The notes beneath the pieces are model-generated. The model did not search any database. It had not been told where the DNA came from and saw only the letters and a list, made by a program, of their open reading frames with translations. Below are positions 41,620 to 41,625 of a DNA stretch of 41,625 bases, in pieces. The translations under genes were made by a program, and so were the position numbers. Positions within the stretch are counted from its first letter, which is position 1; the number at the start of each line of letters is the position of its first letter. This DNA comes from Pseudomonas sp. LS-2 (GTDB lineage: Bacteria; Pseudomonadota; Gammaproteobacteria; Pseudomonadales; Pseudomonadaceae), in the NCBI RefSeq assembly GCF_003605735.1, contig NZ_QXTJ01000040.1:90654-132278 (forward strand), given 5' to 3'.

Positions 41620-41625
41620 ATGAAC
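41620..41625 (+). CDS. Possible start of a further gene (cut by window edge)
   Basis: ATG AAC at the window end is preceded by GTGAGAAT about 5-12 bases upstream and follows the ligI stop by 51 bases. Only two codons are visible, so nothing about its product can be said. Confidence 0.3.

Overview
The window reads as a bacterial chromosome segment, most likely from a Pseudomonas. The reasons are mid-50s % GC by eye, sigma-54-type promoters, close resemblance to E. coli ProX/ProV and to Pseudomonas XenA, and a gal-type lower pathway (galR/galBCD) like that of P. putida. The genus is an inference; there is no rRNA or housekeeping marker. I see no tRNA, rRNA, CRISPR array, insertion sequence or phage gene. 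The region is a mosaic of small catabolic modules, most with their own regulator: six LysR-type genes (one broken), one AraC gene and one edge-truncated GlxA/AraC gene.

Left part (1-16 kb). A leftward operon encodes a ProVWX-type betaine ABC importer, an MmgE/PrpD enzyme and a GlxA-type regulator. A LysR gene lies divergently beside it. Rightward from about 7.1 kb come a Rieske oxygenase whose iron-site residues match the quaternary-ammonium type, a DHDPS-family lyase/deaminase, a PuuC-like aldehyde dehydrogenase, a DAO-family FAD oxidase and two SDRs. Together they suggest import of a betaine, possibly a proline or hydroxyproline betaine, then N-demethylation, amine oxidation, ring opening or deamination, and aldehyde oxidation. 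At 14.5-15.9 kb is a rearrangement scar: a cupin gene coupled to the C-terminal remnant of an FAD oxidoreductase, abutting head-to-head a C-terminal half of glucarate dehydratase.

Middle part (16-27 kb). A LysR gene is divergent from two overlapping MmgE/PrpD genes that both carry twin-arginine signal peptides, which is unexpected for this normally cytoplasmic family. A leftward operon follows: a VOC protein with a frameshift, an MDR-family oxidoreductase, XenA, a DJ-1/PfpI protein and a YVTN-type beta-propeller. Its divergent LysR gene has a clear T-N11-A box in the shared promoter. Next come a SRPBCC protein and another LysR gene.

Right part (27-41.6 kb). A sigma-54 promoter precedes nitrilase, EamA exporter and cysteine hydrolase (isochorismatase family). 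Then come a second EamA exporter, cyclopropane fatty acid synthase and an AraC regulator. A second nitrilase, about 81% identical to the first, is convergent with the AraC gene across a bidirectional terminator. The right end holds a double-HTH LysR regulator divergent from galB-galC-galD and a coupled NAD-dependent oxidoreductase, then a LysR gene broken by one amber codon, then a 2-pyrone-4,6-dicarboxylate hydrolase. Together these would take PDC or oxalomesaconate to pyruvate and oxaloacetate. The ring-cleavage enzyme is not in the window.
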